A DNA stretch of 64,000 nucleotides from Chaenocephalus aceratus. Its lineage: Eukaryota > Chordata > Actinopteri > Perciformes > Channichthyidae. The first letter of the stretch is position 1; each line of letters begins with the position of its first letter. The DNA lies in assembly GCA_023974075.1 (NCBI GenBank), contig CM043807.1, positions 9,787,676-9,851,675 of the forward strand, read 5' to 3'. Made by a program: the position numbers and the translations under genes. Below the pieces are notes generated by a model. The model saw only the letters and a list, made by a program, of their open reading frames with translations. It was not told the DNA's origin and searched no databases. Positions 1-12,781 of the stretch are shown in pieces.

Positions 1-863
1 CTTCCTGTCAGAGGACTTGAAGAGATGGCCAAAAGCAACATTTATTTCCTCAAACCCTTTGTGCTTTTTAGCTCCAACACTTTACTCACCACTTACCCGA
101 CTGAAGTCAGCTTCCATTCAACTGCTCAATCACCATAATGATAATAAAAGACTACCATGAAAAAGGAGTTTGTACCACATATCAATCATACGTTCATTTT
201 TAAAGTAATTTTGAATTAATTTCTTTAAACTTATTTCTCAGAAGTACATTAAGCTTACACATTACCCAGATATAAGGGTCTCTTATGGTGCATTTCGCAC
301 GGCTTAGTACGGTATAGTTAGGCCGGTAGGCCAGGCTCACTTTATGCTGCGTTTCCATTACAGGTTAGGAACTGGGGCAGTAACTATAGTAACGCAGTGT
401 AGGCGGAGCCCTGACATCATCTTCAATGCGAAACACAAAACCAACATCAGCTGTCAGCTGTTAGCCCTCAGAGCTCACAGCTCCTCATATCTGTTCAGAA
501 ACTAGACAAAAGTTAAACAAGTACAAACCACAGACTGTCTGTGTCATGGAGAATACAGTCGCTGGTTTATTTATGTCTGTAGGCTATAGGCCGTTGTTGT
601 GAGTGTGGACGGTCGGAGCATATACAACGTTAGCTTAGCCGATCTCCATTCAGAAAACACACATTTAAAAAGGTTTTTCGCCTGCCGTCTGTCTGCAGAC
701 TTGTCAAAGCATTAATTCATGGTTTTTACTAACCGGTATCAGTATGTTGTTACTTCTGCATTATTTTTAAACGTGTATTACAATTAAATCACGGTCAAAT
801 ATGTTCATTTTGTTGTAGTTGTAGGGGCGGGATTGGACTTTGGACCGAAGGGTTAATTAAAAT

Positions 864-1592
864 GGAATAAAAAGAGGTGTGTCCTATGCAGCCAGTGTAG
901 TTCTTTGACCCAACATTGATTTTGAGTAGATTAGGTCACATGACCTGGAAGGTATTAATAATAATAATAATAATTCATTTATTTTATATAGGCGCCTTTC
1001 AAGGCTCTCAAGGTCGCCGTACAAACACATAAAAACAAGATACACAATACCTAACACCAGCATAAGAAACATAAACAAGACAATGCAGTATATAACATAT
1101 CAAATAAATAAAACAGAGGATGTGTGATGGATAACGATCAGGGTGGATATGCGAGTGTGAAGAGATATGTTTTGAGGCGTGATTGAAAATGGGGAGAGAG
1201 TCAGTGTTGAAGCAATAAGCTCATTTTCGCATCAAAATATTAATATAAAAATATTTTAAGTATTAAAATACAATAAAAAGAGGTGTGTCCTATACAGCAA
1301 GTGTAGTTATTTGACCCAGCACTGGTTTTGAGTGAATTGGTCACAACATGACCTGGAAGGTATTGAAGCATGCTCATTTTCGCATTAAAATATTAATATA
1401 AAAATATTTTATAGTGTTAAAATCATAGACTGTATATATGGTTAAAATGCAATAAAAAGAGGTGTGTCCTATGCAGCAAGTTTAGTTATTTTATCCAGCA
1501 CTGATTTATTAGGTCACATGATCTAGAAGTTATTGAAGAAATATGCAAATGTTTCCATACAAATATTAATAAAACGTATTTAAAGTATTAAA
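864..1592. repeat. About 180-bp tandem repeat, three diverged units
   Basis: Three units each begin near AATAAAAAGAGGTGTGTCC, at about 864, 1270 and 1450. They share a CAGCAAGTGTAGTT-like segment, a GGTCACATGACCTGGAAG-like segment and an ATTAATATAAAAATATTT-like segment. The first unit is interrupted by the insertion at 957-1208. The array lies inside Harbinger-like copy 1 and is absent from copy 2. Confidence 0.75.
957..1208 (-). mobile_element. Short retroelement insertion (LINE/SINE tail-like), minus orientation
   Basis: Compared with tandem unit 2, unit 1 is split between GGAAGGTATT and GAAGCA by about 250 bp. On the minus strand the insert ends in a (TTA/AAT)n tail after AGGCGCCTATATAAAATAA, a common type of fish LINE/SINE 3' tail. 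Possible short TSDs are GTATT (952-956) and GTGTT (1204-1208). The family is not assigned. Confidence 0.5.
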
Positions 1593-1986
1593 ACAAATGC
1601 ATGCTCTAGCGTGGATTTGCTTCACATTCACTCGATCGGGAAGCTGTCGATTTATTACAAATAAATGTTTTCTTGTGTAATTGAAAAGTCATTTGTTGAT
1701 GGTCCCTAAGTGAAAGCCTCGTTTCGCGGAGAAGATCTCCCCGTCGTAATACAGCCAGCAGCAGGGGAAACTGACGTTGCTGGCGGGTCCGCGAATGTCC
1801 GTCGAATATCCCAACCTAAAACTAAATTCACCGCGGTTAGACTGGCTGCCTCCGCTCTGGACCTCTCAACTGCATGTGCATGTGTGCATAACGGTGTGTA
1901 TATTTGGTATACTGTATTGCATGTTCATAAAAAAGTGTGTACTGTATGACCTGTCTAACAACGCATGTGTGTGTACGAAAGACAGT

Positions 1987-2087
1987 TCTTCTTCTTTCTT
2001 CTCTTCTTCCTTCTTCTTCTTCTTCTTCTTCTTCTTCTTCTCTTCTTCTTCTTCTTCTTCTTCTTCTCTTCTTCTTCTTCTTCTTCT
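1987..2087. repeat. (CTT)n microsatellite
   Basis: About 100 bp of CTT repeats with a few single-base interruptions lie inside Harbinger-like copy 1. Poly-Ser/Leu/Phe reading frames across it are an artefact of the repeat. Confidence 0.95.
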
Positions 2088-2441
2088 AGTTGTAAGCCCC
2101 CTTGCCAGCGATTCTCTCTCTAGTTTAGCATACTCAGTCCGGTTGTTGGCCCGGAAAGAACCTCAATTTTGGAGAGCCAGAAAACTATAGGTTACTTACG
2201 TAACCCCTAGTTTTAAGAGTAACATGAAGTGAGATGTCTCACTATGGATGCGCCTCATTGCGGAGCAAAACAGAAGCATCAAACAGAAGCATCAATCTCA
2301 TTACGCCAATCCTGATTGGCTGGTGATCTTGCCGTCAACGTCAGGGGAAATCACCCCCTATAAGTAGCCTGCGCCACGACGCATGCGTCATTCAAAATAA
2401 GCACCTCTTCTCGCTTCACCATAGCAAGGAGGGCCGTCTGG

Positions 2442-2538
2442 TGAGACATCTCACTTCATGTTACTCTTAGTACTGGGGTTACGTAAGTAACCTATAGTTC
2501 TCATTCATAACACTCCGTTCGATGTCTCACTATGGGAT
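2442..2538. repeat. DIRS internal complementary region
   Basis: This stretch carries GGTTACGTAAGTAACC followed by TATAGTTCTCATTCATAAC. The first part is the reverse complement of the left terminus (2184-2240) and the second that of the right terminus (3324-3366). In DIRS models this region templates completion of the ends before circularisation. Confidence 0.8.
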
Positions 2539-2585
2539 ATTGTAGCTCCCATATTGCCAGACGAGCTTATCTCGAAGATCACCGA

Positions 2586-2993
2586 TCAACCAGAATTTAA
2601 CAGGTGGAGTCCCGACTCAACATGGTGCCCAGCACTGCTCGGGCCACGCTTGGAGCGGAGGACGTCTAGCCTGTAAAAGCGGACAAAAGTGAGCGGCGAA
2701 GACCAGCTTGCCGCTGCACAGATGTCTTGGATGGAAACACCCCTGAACAAAGCCCAGGATGTAGCCAGGCCCCGAGTCGAGTGAGCCCGCAGACCCGAAG
2801 GTGCTTGCAGATTCTGACTCGTATAGGCCAAAGCAATCGCCTCCACGATCCAGTGGGAGAGCCGTTGCTTAGTAACAGGCTTACCCTTGTGAGGTTTAGC
2901 CCAGGACACGAAGAGTTGGTCATTAAGACGAAGCTCTTTTGATCTGTCCATATATGTGTGTAGCAACGGGTGTGTTGCTAACTTGAAAGTCAA
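2586..2993 (-). pseudogene. DIRS tyrosine recombinase, C-terminal remnant
   Basis: An open frame of 135 codons on the minus strand matches the C-terminal half of vertebrate DIRS tyrosine recombinases. The stretch LFVSWAKPHKGKPVTKQRLS is followed by a helix-rich segment, then LRAHSTRG with the HxxR catalytic motif (H-S-T-R), and FVRFYRLDV with the likely nucleophilic tyrosine. The N-terminal part, with the first catalytic arginine and the core-binding domain, is not present, so the Met start is only the first ATG in a fragment. An intact enzyme would catalyse integration of the circular cDNA. This copy cannot be functional by itself. The call is firm for family and low for any activity. Confidence 0.8.
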
Positions 2994-3476
2994 AACCTTA
3001 CCTTAATTCCAGAGGAAGAACGGCGAGGTTGACTATAATACTAACTGGTGTGTTAGTACCATACTCTTCTGCGAGGCAGAATAGGGTAGCCGGCTAATGC
3101 CCGTCGACCGAAATTAGCTTTTGGTTCAGTCTGTGGACTGTTAAGCTAGCCCGGCTACTATTAGAGATGTGCTCTGAAGCGAGAAGAGGTGTTTGAATGA
3201 CGCATGCGTCGTGGCGCAGGCTACTTATAGGGGTGATTTCCCCTGACGTTGACGTCAAGATCACCAGTCAATCAGGATTGGCGTAATGAGATTGATGCTT
3301 CTGTTTTCTCCGCGATGAGGCGCATCCCATAGTGAGACATCGAACGGAGTGTTATGAATGAGAACTGTAACAAGTACCCGCTAGCCGGAACTACGCCTAG
3401 TGGAAACAAAACCAAAAACGGGCCGGGCACGGAACGCTTAAACAGCGCTCCGCGCTGTAGTGGAAATGCGCCATTA

Positions 3477-6400
3477 ATGTACAGTATTTATCGAAAGTTT
3501 CGAATTTATTTCTATGTTGTCCTTATCTTTAGTAAGTTTAAGTCGATGGTAAAACGTACATATCTGCAGTAGCCTACATAGCAGTGAAAATACCCATTTT
3601 AACAATTATTTACATACTTTATTAAAATGCTTAAATGGGGGCCGAAGTAAAACATTATCTCTGCATTCCAAGTCATGTAAAAAAACAAAAACAAAACAGT
3701 GCTCTGAAAACTAACAATCTCAAATAACCAAATTCCCCCAGAGCATGATAAAGAGATAGGAAGCCAGACATGTGGCCTTAAATGTCTCAGAGAGACTGTG
3801 TTTTAAAGGTCATTTCAAACCTGAGAGGCTCTAATGTTTAGAGGAGCTGTGGCTATTTTCTGATTCTCGAGGGGCCCTTGTCAGGACAAGAACACTGTTG
3901 GTCGTCCCTGGGGTCCTGCAGCTCTGGGAACAGCCTAATATGTGGAAAAACTGAGCAGAGGGACACCCATGAAAGAAAGAGAGACATGATTGATAGTCAT
4001 ACCAGGGGAGAAGAAAGAGAGGAGGATAGTGAGACGGCCCTGCAGACATTACATCTGTGTGTGTTCCTGTATACTTGGAAATAGATAATCTGTCAGCTAT
4101 GAATTGCACACATATACATACACGTGATGGAAGCACCCATACTGTAGCAATTTAGGCTTCTGTGGAAATCACCAAAGAGGGGGAAATGAAAGTTATAAGC
4201 GTGTGAATCTGTGTTAGTTATTGGGGGGGGGGGGGGGTTCTCAAAGAGCAACACCTATATTTTGAGTAAGTGGCTGAAATGTAACACTATGAAGGGAAAA
4301 CGTGGTTCTGCTGTTCCAATTAGTAGCTCTTTACACCTTCAATTAATTAAGGAGCAGTTGGAAGGATAACGAATCGGGACATAATCCTAAAAAACCACAG
4401 AGAATAACCCTGACGAAGCTGTACAAGATGAGTTTACAGATTAATTTGATATTGAGAAACATTGAGTTACTACTAGCAACTGCTACCAGCTTCCGTGTCA
4501 AGAGCTTCCAAGCTATGTCTCTCACTACAGAACAAAAAAGCCAGCTCCAAACGAGTAATTCATTATGAGCAATTATCAGGCTGAACGAATGATGTGAATG
4601 ATTAAATGGCAATTAAGTCTGATTATCATGCTTTCCTTTTCATGTGATGTTTTCATGCTTCAGAATACAGACATATTTTATCATGTGACTTATTGTAACA
4701 AAATCTTGACAACTACCCTCCTTCTTCCTCACATTTCCTGCCTCTTCATGACAACACTCAAACGAACCATGACCACACTCTGCTCCCTGGATCTCATCTC
4801 AGGCCTTTCCGTACTCTCTCTGTCCCCAGAGCCTCTCCGTCTCTCTACTTCCAGAGCAGAGAGTGAGAGATATGTATCTGTGAGTAACAGAGGGACATAG
4901 CCCCTGTATGAAGACACACATACACATGATCTAGCTGCAAAAAACACTACAAATGTGCTCGGGAACCTTCCCTCCTCCTTAGCCAATCAGATTGATGCAT
5001 TCCTCCCCGTGGATCGCACACCCCTCCATTGATGGCACAGTGGAAGCTTCCAGAGCGGCTCTGATTGCAGGTCTACTACTGTAATCAGCGCACTGTAATT
5101 TACATTCATCACAGTTTACTGCTGTAATTGTTGGTTGCATTATGTTTAACAAACTCCACTTCCTCTGTTCCCCGAGTCTACGATATCACCATTTTCCACT
5201 GGAGCCACTCAAATCAGGATCATTTAAGTTTCATGTAATCTAATATAGCATATGTACTGTTTTTCTCAGAGGACCACATAGCAGCATGATCATTTATCAT
5301 CTGACAGACAGTCTCAGTGTGTGGAATATCAATGAAGTGCCAGGAGAAAAGGTCATTCATCTATTAAAAGGTTAAATGCACCCGTTAACACATTTTTAAG
5401 TCCCAATGTGTAATTTATTTTTTAGCATTTAGCAATTACAGTTGTACTTGAAGGCAAGGATACACAACAAAGTGTCCTAAGATAAGGGATCAAGGTGGAC
5501 GTGATGAACAGCTGGGGCTCATTTTGCCACCAGAGACTTATATTTTTGAAGGCATTTTATTTTTACACCTGAAGCAAACAGTATAACCTTCAAATGTATA
5601 GAAGAAAAAAAACTTGTGCTTGCACTTGTAAGTTAACACAATATAAAGCATGATGAATTGTAGTTGCTATGGTTACCAGCAGATAATATAGGTGGCACAC
5701 TGATTTCAGGACAGCACTTTTGACCTAAACAGTTAATAGACTTTTAACAATATATTCACAAGTGAGTATTTGACATGGTGAAGGTTAATGATGACTTTGA
5801 ATACATGAGGAATACGCATTTGTTTGGTTGGTTGTTCATAAAAATACAAATTGACTTAGGATCCAAAACCTTCACAACTTGGATTTAGTTTAGTCTGAAG
5901 TTACGGTTATAAAATGGATGAATTGTCCTTCCTCTTTCTGGCCTCTCACACCCAGTAGCACTTACTGTAAGTACAACATACACAAAGCAGAGCCATTATG
6001 TGCATTGGACAGTGTGAGCCAAAGCTCAACTAAATTGAACTTTAAACCCAAACACCCTGACCTCCAAACTGCATGTAATAGGCTTCTGGCACTGTCGGGA
6101 GTCCGGAAGTTATGTGGGCACAATTGTTTCTCCAAAGACTGGGGGAAATGTTCTTTTTGAGTGTCTCTAAATTCCAGGAGTTCTGTAACTCTAATCTCCG
6201 ATTCAAACATCTGCAGATTTAGGTAATTTATAGGTGAATGAGGAAAAAGCAAATATTGGAGAAAAAAACAAGAAACGGTATTATTGGTGGTTTACTATGA
6301 GGGACAATGTGGGATAAAGTAGAGACAGTTTGTTTCCAAGGTCAACACTGAACCTAAAGATCTCAGAACAATGGAAATATGGACCTCTACCATTCAATGA

Positions 6401-7714
6401 CAATCATGTGGTACAATCAAAAGCTCCAGAACAGCCAATGAATGGACCTTATGGCACAATTGTTTTGGTATACATTTGGATCACGGATTCGATTAAACCC
6501 TTCAACAGGATGATAATGACTACCTTTTCAGATTTAACTCTAAAACAAGCATGCAGCGGTAGATTTCGGCCATTGTTGGTGCTGCCACAGACCTGTGCAG
6601 CCTTAAACGGACAATAAAGCTTTGTCAGTCCAATCCGCAGCTTTAGATAGGGCAAACGCAATACTCAGACAAAAAGGAGAGTGACAAAGAGATGAACAGA
6701 GACACAGAGACACAGAGTGACGGGCCGAGCGAGACAGGGACGGAGGGGAGGTGAGAGAGAGCGGGAGATGTAGAGAAAATACCTCCATGCTCTCAGAGAC
6801 AGCTATATATTTCCATTACAATCGCTCTGACAGCTCTCCGATATCATCCAGCACTCGGTGCATTGTTGCTGATTGGCCACTCTAATGACGCATCAACAGG
6901 CATGGCAGCACATTATTGACATGCCATTACAAATGCATGTCAAAACTTTTCTTTCAGCAGCACATATCGCGCTGAAACACAGTTAATGGTCATAAATATC
7001 ATGCGTAAGAGGAAAGGGGAGTTTTTGTTTTGATGATACATCTTTACTATCCATGGCGAATCCTTGTCAACACAAAACATACTTGCACACTCATGGCATT
7101 ACAGTACATTTACCTGCACACACACACATTTCCATTATCTAGGTTCATTTGCATTGGAGCAAACAAACATCCAAACAAAGGAGCGAGCCTTATCAGGGTC
7201 TGAAATGAAACCACTGTGGGTGAAGCGCAGAGGTATTTGTTTGAACATAATGCTGATGGACTGATATGCAGGATGAGCCTCGTCTACGTTACAGCGTCTC
7301 GTAATCCCAGCAGCTCAGCGCCTGGGGACAGCTGGGTAAATAAATAGGCTGTAGACACACAAGGTGAAACTGTATCGCCCTTCTCACTCCTGTCCTCTCT
7401 TAGAAATATGGAGCCTATTCCTATATTTCTATGTATAGTACATGGGATATACTAAATAAAAAAAGAATCTGAGCTTAATGTTTTACAGGTGCTTTCTTGC
7501 TTTAATTCAAAGGTTTATTGGTTTAAAAAAATCTTTAATTACATTTACAATTTTTATGTAATTTTTAGATGAAATGGAAAAGTATTGACAAAAGCTACAA
7601 AATACCTATCATAATAATTCAATTTTCTTATTTAAACGGTTTGGCTTTAAATGTTTACTGATTTGTATTTGTTTTTCCTTATACATTTTTTAGAAGTACT
7701 TACTGTTTCTTTCA
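3477..7714. other. No gene seen; unique-looking intronic sequence
   Basis: AT-rich sequence with short chance ORFs only. A run of 15 G lies at 4223-4237. No splice-framed exon, RNA gene or recognisable transposon end was found. Confidence 0.5.
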
Positions 7715-7784
7715 GCCTAAAATAAAAACAACGCACGTGCCTTGTTTGCTACCGTCGACAGACTAACTAACCCCCCAGTGTCAG

Positions 7785-7835
7785 TAGCCTCTGAATTTCT
7801 ATCCACCGCCCTGGTGGATAGAAATTCAGAGGCTA
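7785..7835. repeat. Perfect 23-bp inverted repeat with 5-base loop inside the L2 element
   Basis: The arm TAGCCTCTGAATTTCTATCC (first 20 of 23 bases) at 7785-7807 is exactly repeated in reverse complement at 7813-7835 around the loop GCCCT. The reading frame stays open through it for VASEFLSTALVDRNSEAM, and the ordinary L2 coding sequence resumes just after in another frame. Confidence 0.95.
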
Positions 7836-7852
7836 TGTTCAGAGTGCAATGA

Positions 7853-9522
7853 CTTTGCCTCCTTCTTCACTGACAAAATTCAGAAAATCAGACAAGCAGT
7901 CAGTGCCTCTGCATCAGGTACAGCAAATGTTTTGTCTCTGTGTCCACTTAAAATCAATTCAAACACCATGACACAATTCCATCACATTAATGATAAAGAC
8001 CTAGAGGACATTATACAACTTCTGAAATCCTCCTCCCGCTGCCTTGATATTATTCCAACAGGGTTTTTCAAAAATGTTTTTCCTTGCATGGCCTCAGATC
8101 TACTTCACATAGTAAAACACGTCTCTTCACTCAGGTATTTTTCCACACCTGAGTCCTTAAACCGCTCTTAAAAAGCATAATCTAGACGCTTCAGTCATGA
8201 ACAACTACAGGCCCATATCAAACCTGCCATTTCTAGTTAAAATCATTGAAAAAGTAGTCTTTCAACAGTTGAGTAATTTCTTGCATTTAAATAGCTGTTT
8301 CGATGTGTGCCAGTCAGGCTTTCGTCCAAACACCACAGCACTGAGACTGCTCTTGTAAAGGTCTTCAATGACATCCACTTAAACACAGACAGTGGCAGAA
8401 CTTCAGTGTTAGTATTATTAGATCTCAGTGTTGCGTTTGATACTGTTGACCACAACATATTACTAGACCGACTAGAAAACTAGGTGGGACTTTCGGAAAC
8501 AGTTCTAAATTGGTTTGAATCCTACTTAAAGGACAGAAACAACTTTGTTTCTATAGGTAAATACACATCTGAGTTGACAAAATATGACATGTGGGGTTCC
8601 TCAAGGCTCCATCTTGGGGCCTCTTCTCTTTAACATCTACATGCTACCACTGGCTCAGATAATGAAAAACAACAAAATAAGTTACCATAGCTATGCGGAT
8701 GACACACACATTTACATAACCATTTCACCAGGAGACTATTCTCCAGTTAAAACACTGAGTAAGTGCATTGAACAAATCAATGACTGGATGTGTCAGAACC
8801 TTCTCCAATTAAACAAAGATAAAACTGAGGTAATGGTCTTTGGAGCCAAGGCAGAACGTATAAAAGTTAGCACTGAGCTTCAGCCTGCAATGTTCAAAAC
8901 AACAGATAAAGCCAGAAATCTAGGTGTAGTCATGGACTCTGACCTGAGTTTCAACAGTCACATTAAAACAGTTACTAAATCAGCCTACTATCACCTAAAG
9001 AATATATCTAGGATTAAAAGACTAATGTCACAGCAGGATTTGGACAAGCTTGTCCATGCTTTTATCTTCAGTAGACTGGACTACTGTAATGGTGTCTTTA
9101 CAGGTCTCACTAAAAAATCTATCAGAAAGCTGCAGCTGATTCAGAACGCCGCTGCTCGAGTCCTCACTAACACTAAGAAAGTGGATCACATCACTCCTGT
9201 TCTGAAGTCTTTACACTGGATTCCTGTGTGTCAAATAATAGATTTTAAAATACTGCTGCTGGTTTAAAAAGCACTGAATGGTTTTGGCCCAAAATACATT
9301 TCTGACCTCCTGCTAAATTATGAACCATCCAGATCTCTCAGGTCTTCAGGGACTGGTCAGCTTTCTGTCCCCAGAGTCAGAACTAAACATGGAGAAGCAG
9401 CGTTCAGTTATTATGCTCCAAATATCTGGAGCAAACTCCCAGAAACCTGCAGGTCTGCTGCAACTCTTAATACTTTTAAATCCAGGCTGAAGACTTATCT
9501 TTTTGTCGCTGCTTTTAATTGA
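7853..9522 (+). pseudogene. L2 ORF2 reverse transcriptase remnant
   Basis: The coding remnant runs from CNDFASFFTDKIQKIRQA (about 7845) through the RT fingers (NYRPISNLP, about 8200) to GVPQGSILGPLLFNIYMLPL (from about 8590), YADD (8692-8703) and the C-terminal LVHAFIFSRLDYCNGVFTGL segment. It ends after LKTYLFVAAFN with TGA near 9520. The longest open piece is 8584-9267. Stops and frameshifts interrupt the frame at least near 7850, 8170, 8350-8480 and 9267. An intact protein would nick target DNA and reverse-transcribe its own RNA. This copy is dead by inspection and lacks the N-terminal APE endonuclease. Confidence 0.88.
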
Positions 9523-9747
9523 AACTGAGCCGTTGTATTCATCAGTAAAGTGAAACTTCTGTGTGAACTATTCATATCTTAAACTGCACTGTAACTTTTT
9601 ATTCATGTGTTTTTTCTTTTAATGTTTCTTTTATTATCTTTTACGGTTATTAAATGCCTTTGTCTGAATGTCTTTCATTTTTGTAAAGCACCTTGAATTG
9701 CCTTGTGTTGAAAGGTGCTATATAAATAAACTTGCCTTGCCTAAAAT

Positions 9748-10742
9748 GATTCAGGCAACTGAATCTCCAAAACAATTAATACATAAATCTTATAAAATAA
9801 TAATTCATGACCTTCAGGCATAGTAATAATAACATCTAAAAATGTACCTTACTACTAGATCTGTATTCACTGATGTTTGAAGTGTAGCATTTTCATAAAT
9901 TCAACTGAATACACACACTTTTAATTTGATCAATATACTCTATAAACCCCCCCACCAAAGTATCATTTGTCATATTGCGCTCAAACCATATTTTCTCAAA
10001 TTCATACCGCTGCAGTGCCCTTCAGCGAGACACACAATCTGCTGCTCTGAAGATGAAATGTGAACTCTGATCTACCTTTAGGGCAGGCAACCTTAAAGAA
10101 AAAACACATTTTCCATTTTCTATCAAACACCAAAAGGGAAAAAGCTGCAAACGTTTTTCTGTGTTTTCATATGACACCTCAATCAACACGCTCACACTTA
10201 ATCGTCTGTTATACATTCCACATTTATTGACTCAACTTTAATTAGGAAGCCGACGGAGCGTGTGGGGAAAACATATGACATATAGCTTTTTTCATAAAAA
10301 ACGGCTTTTCCCACGCTGGCTTCTTGAGTATCTTCAGACAGAGTTCACATGTTGACTGTCAGGGAACACATGGTTTCCATTTCATGTGTGGTAAACATCA
10401 TGTGTGTGCAGCCTGTAGGATGTATACACGCACAGGCGCTAACACACATAAACACACAGCAGGTGAGCCACCTCATGACCTTTGTCTTGGTTCACACAGC
10501 CTCTGTTCTCCCAGAAGGCCGCGCTGCACCTGGAGAAAGGCCTGCTGGAAGTATTTCATCTACGCATGCTTCCACACATGTGAAGCACAGCTGGCGCACC
10601 ATTCTAATCTCTCTTATTATCTCCCATGATTATTTGCTGCTGTTCTACTTTCTCCTCCTTTGGGAGCACAGGAGGGAGAGAGGAGTAGTACTACCTCTGT
10701 CCTTCTGTTTATGGAAACAAAGAAACCAGCAACAGAGTTACA
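9748..10742. other. No gene seen
   Basis: AT-rich intronic sequence without recognisable coding or repeat structure. Confidence 0.4.
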
Positions 10743-11152
10743 TAGTGTACTTTTACTCCAATACATTCATTTAGAACCTTTAGTTACTTTGCAGATTTGG
10801 ATTAAAGATGTGAAATATGATCAAGTGTTAAATCAGACTTTAGTTCCACCTGGAGTAAATTCACAAGCTACCCTGCAGTATACAAGTCATTCAAACTAGC
10901 TGCACCTTTACCAGCTTTGAGAACACTTTAATGATCAATCATTATAAAAAATATCATATATATTATTCTGACATGGACCTGCTTCATGAGTACTTTAACT
11001 TTTGGTACTTTACGTTTATTTGATGCCAATACCTTTGTACTTTTACTTGAGTACATTTTGATTGCAGGACTTTTACTTGTAACAGAGTATTCCTACACTC
11101 TGGTACTTCTATTTTTTACTTAAGTACAACATCTTGGTACTTTTTCACCTCT
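10743..11152. repeat. Common teleost interspersed repeat (about 410 bp)
   Basis: The sequence begins near GTGTACTTTTACTCCAATAC and contains AATCAGACTTTAGTTCCACC and TTGCAGGACTTTTACTTGTA-like segments. It ends near TACTTAAGTACAACATCTTG then TACTTTTTCACCT. I recognise this pattern from many fish non-coding regions and UTRs. The class (DNA element or SINE) cannot be settled from this copy. Confidence 0.55.
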
Positions 11153-11640
11153 TGTAATACATCACCATAAGTCAGCCAACGTACTCTGTCTCGATGCACG
11201 TCCTTCTAAGTGTTGCTAGTTGGAATATGGGGGTCCGGAAGTTTCTAAACATGGGCCTGAGGGTTAGGGTTATGAAGTCATGAAGTATTTTTGTTTTAAG
11301 CAGGAGGAAAACCACACTAATGTTATTCTATTCTATAATAAAAGCTTCCAGCAAAATCAATGTTATCCTGTACAGGCCTTTTGCAATCCAAGAAATATGT
11401 GTTGCCAGTTTATCTTACGAGACAGACATAAAGTGAGGCATCAGCTCATGAGTGAATCTGAGCGAGAGAAAGAGAGATCACACAAACACGCCTCACGACT
11501 CCAAACATGCAATTGGGCCCAGCAAGTCGAGCGTGAGCCTCAAGTCAACAAGCAATCTTTCACATCCATCCCTGCCTCACGGTCTCTCACACATACAAAC
11601 ACAAACATAAAACACACAGTGTGTTGATGATCGTGCCAAG
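11153..11640. other. No gene seen
   Basis: Intronic sequence between an interspersed repeat and a (CT)n tract, with nothing recognisable. Confidence 0.4.
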
Positions 11641-12773
<1,133 letters not shown>

Positions 12774-12781
12774 GTGAAAGA

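Larger units (their letters stand above)
2187..3366 (-). mobile_element. DIRS-type (tyrosine-recombinase) retrotransposon, internally deleted
   Basis: The element is about 1.18 kb, and its orientation is minus as judged by the recombinase remnant. It has imperfect terminal inverted repeats of about 170-185 bp (2233-2418 against 3175-3341). An internal region at 2442-2538 is complementary to both termini joined end to end: 2442-2498 mirrors the left end and 2496-2538 mirrors the right end, overlapping at AGT. Inverted termini plus an internal complementary region is the hallmark of DIRS elements. The trinucleotide ACT stands at both boundaries (2184-2186 and 3364-3366). GAG, reverse transcriptase/RNase H and the methylase ORF are missing; only a recombinase C-terminal piece remains. 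It is inserted in Harbinger-like copy 1, as shown by comparison with copy 2 near 52080. Confidence 0.85.
286..3473. mobile_element. PIF/Harbinger-like non-autonomous DNA transposon, copy 1
   Basis: The element is bounded by inverted ends TGGTGCATTTC (left) and GAAATGCGCCA (right), and is directly flanked by TTA on both sides (283-285 and 3474-3476). A TTA/TAA three-base TSD is typical of PIF/Harbinger. Its outer parts (about 286-822 and 2090-2186 plus 3367-3473) align closely by eye with a second copy at 50059-52167. It has no transposase. It has been invaded by a DIRS element (2187-3366) and by a short retroelement piece (957-1208), and it carries a 180-bp tandem repeat and a (CTT)n tract. 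The superfamily call rests on TSD and TIR only, so it is moderate. Confidence 0.65.
7724..9738 (+). mobile_element. L2-type LINE (CR1/L2 clade), 5'-truncated
   Basis: Decayed reverse-transcriptase coding sequence is followed by a 3' tail typical of fish L2 (AAAGCACCTTGAATTGCCTT, then GGTGCTATATAAATAAAC, ending CTTGCCTTGCC). The motifs read [32 protein letters not shown] and YADD. The 5' end with the endonuclease domain is missing. A 9-bp direct repeat GCCTAAAAT stands at 7715-7723 and 9739-9747 and may be a TSD, although the CTTGCC tail makes part of that match cheap. Confidence 0.9.

Noticed and set aside
1777..2190. Ser/Phe/Leu-rich 137-codon frame
   Set aside because: Artefact of the (CTT)n tract within a transposon.
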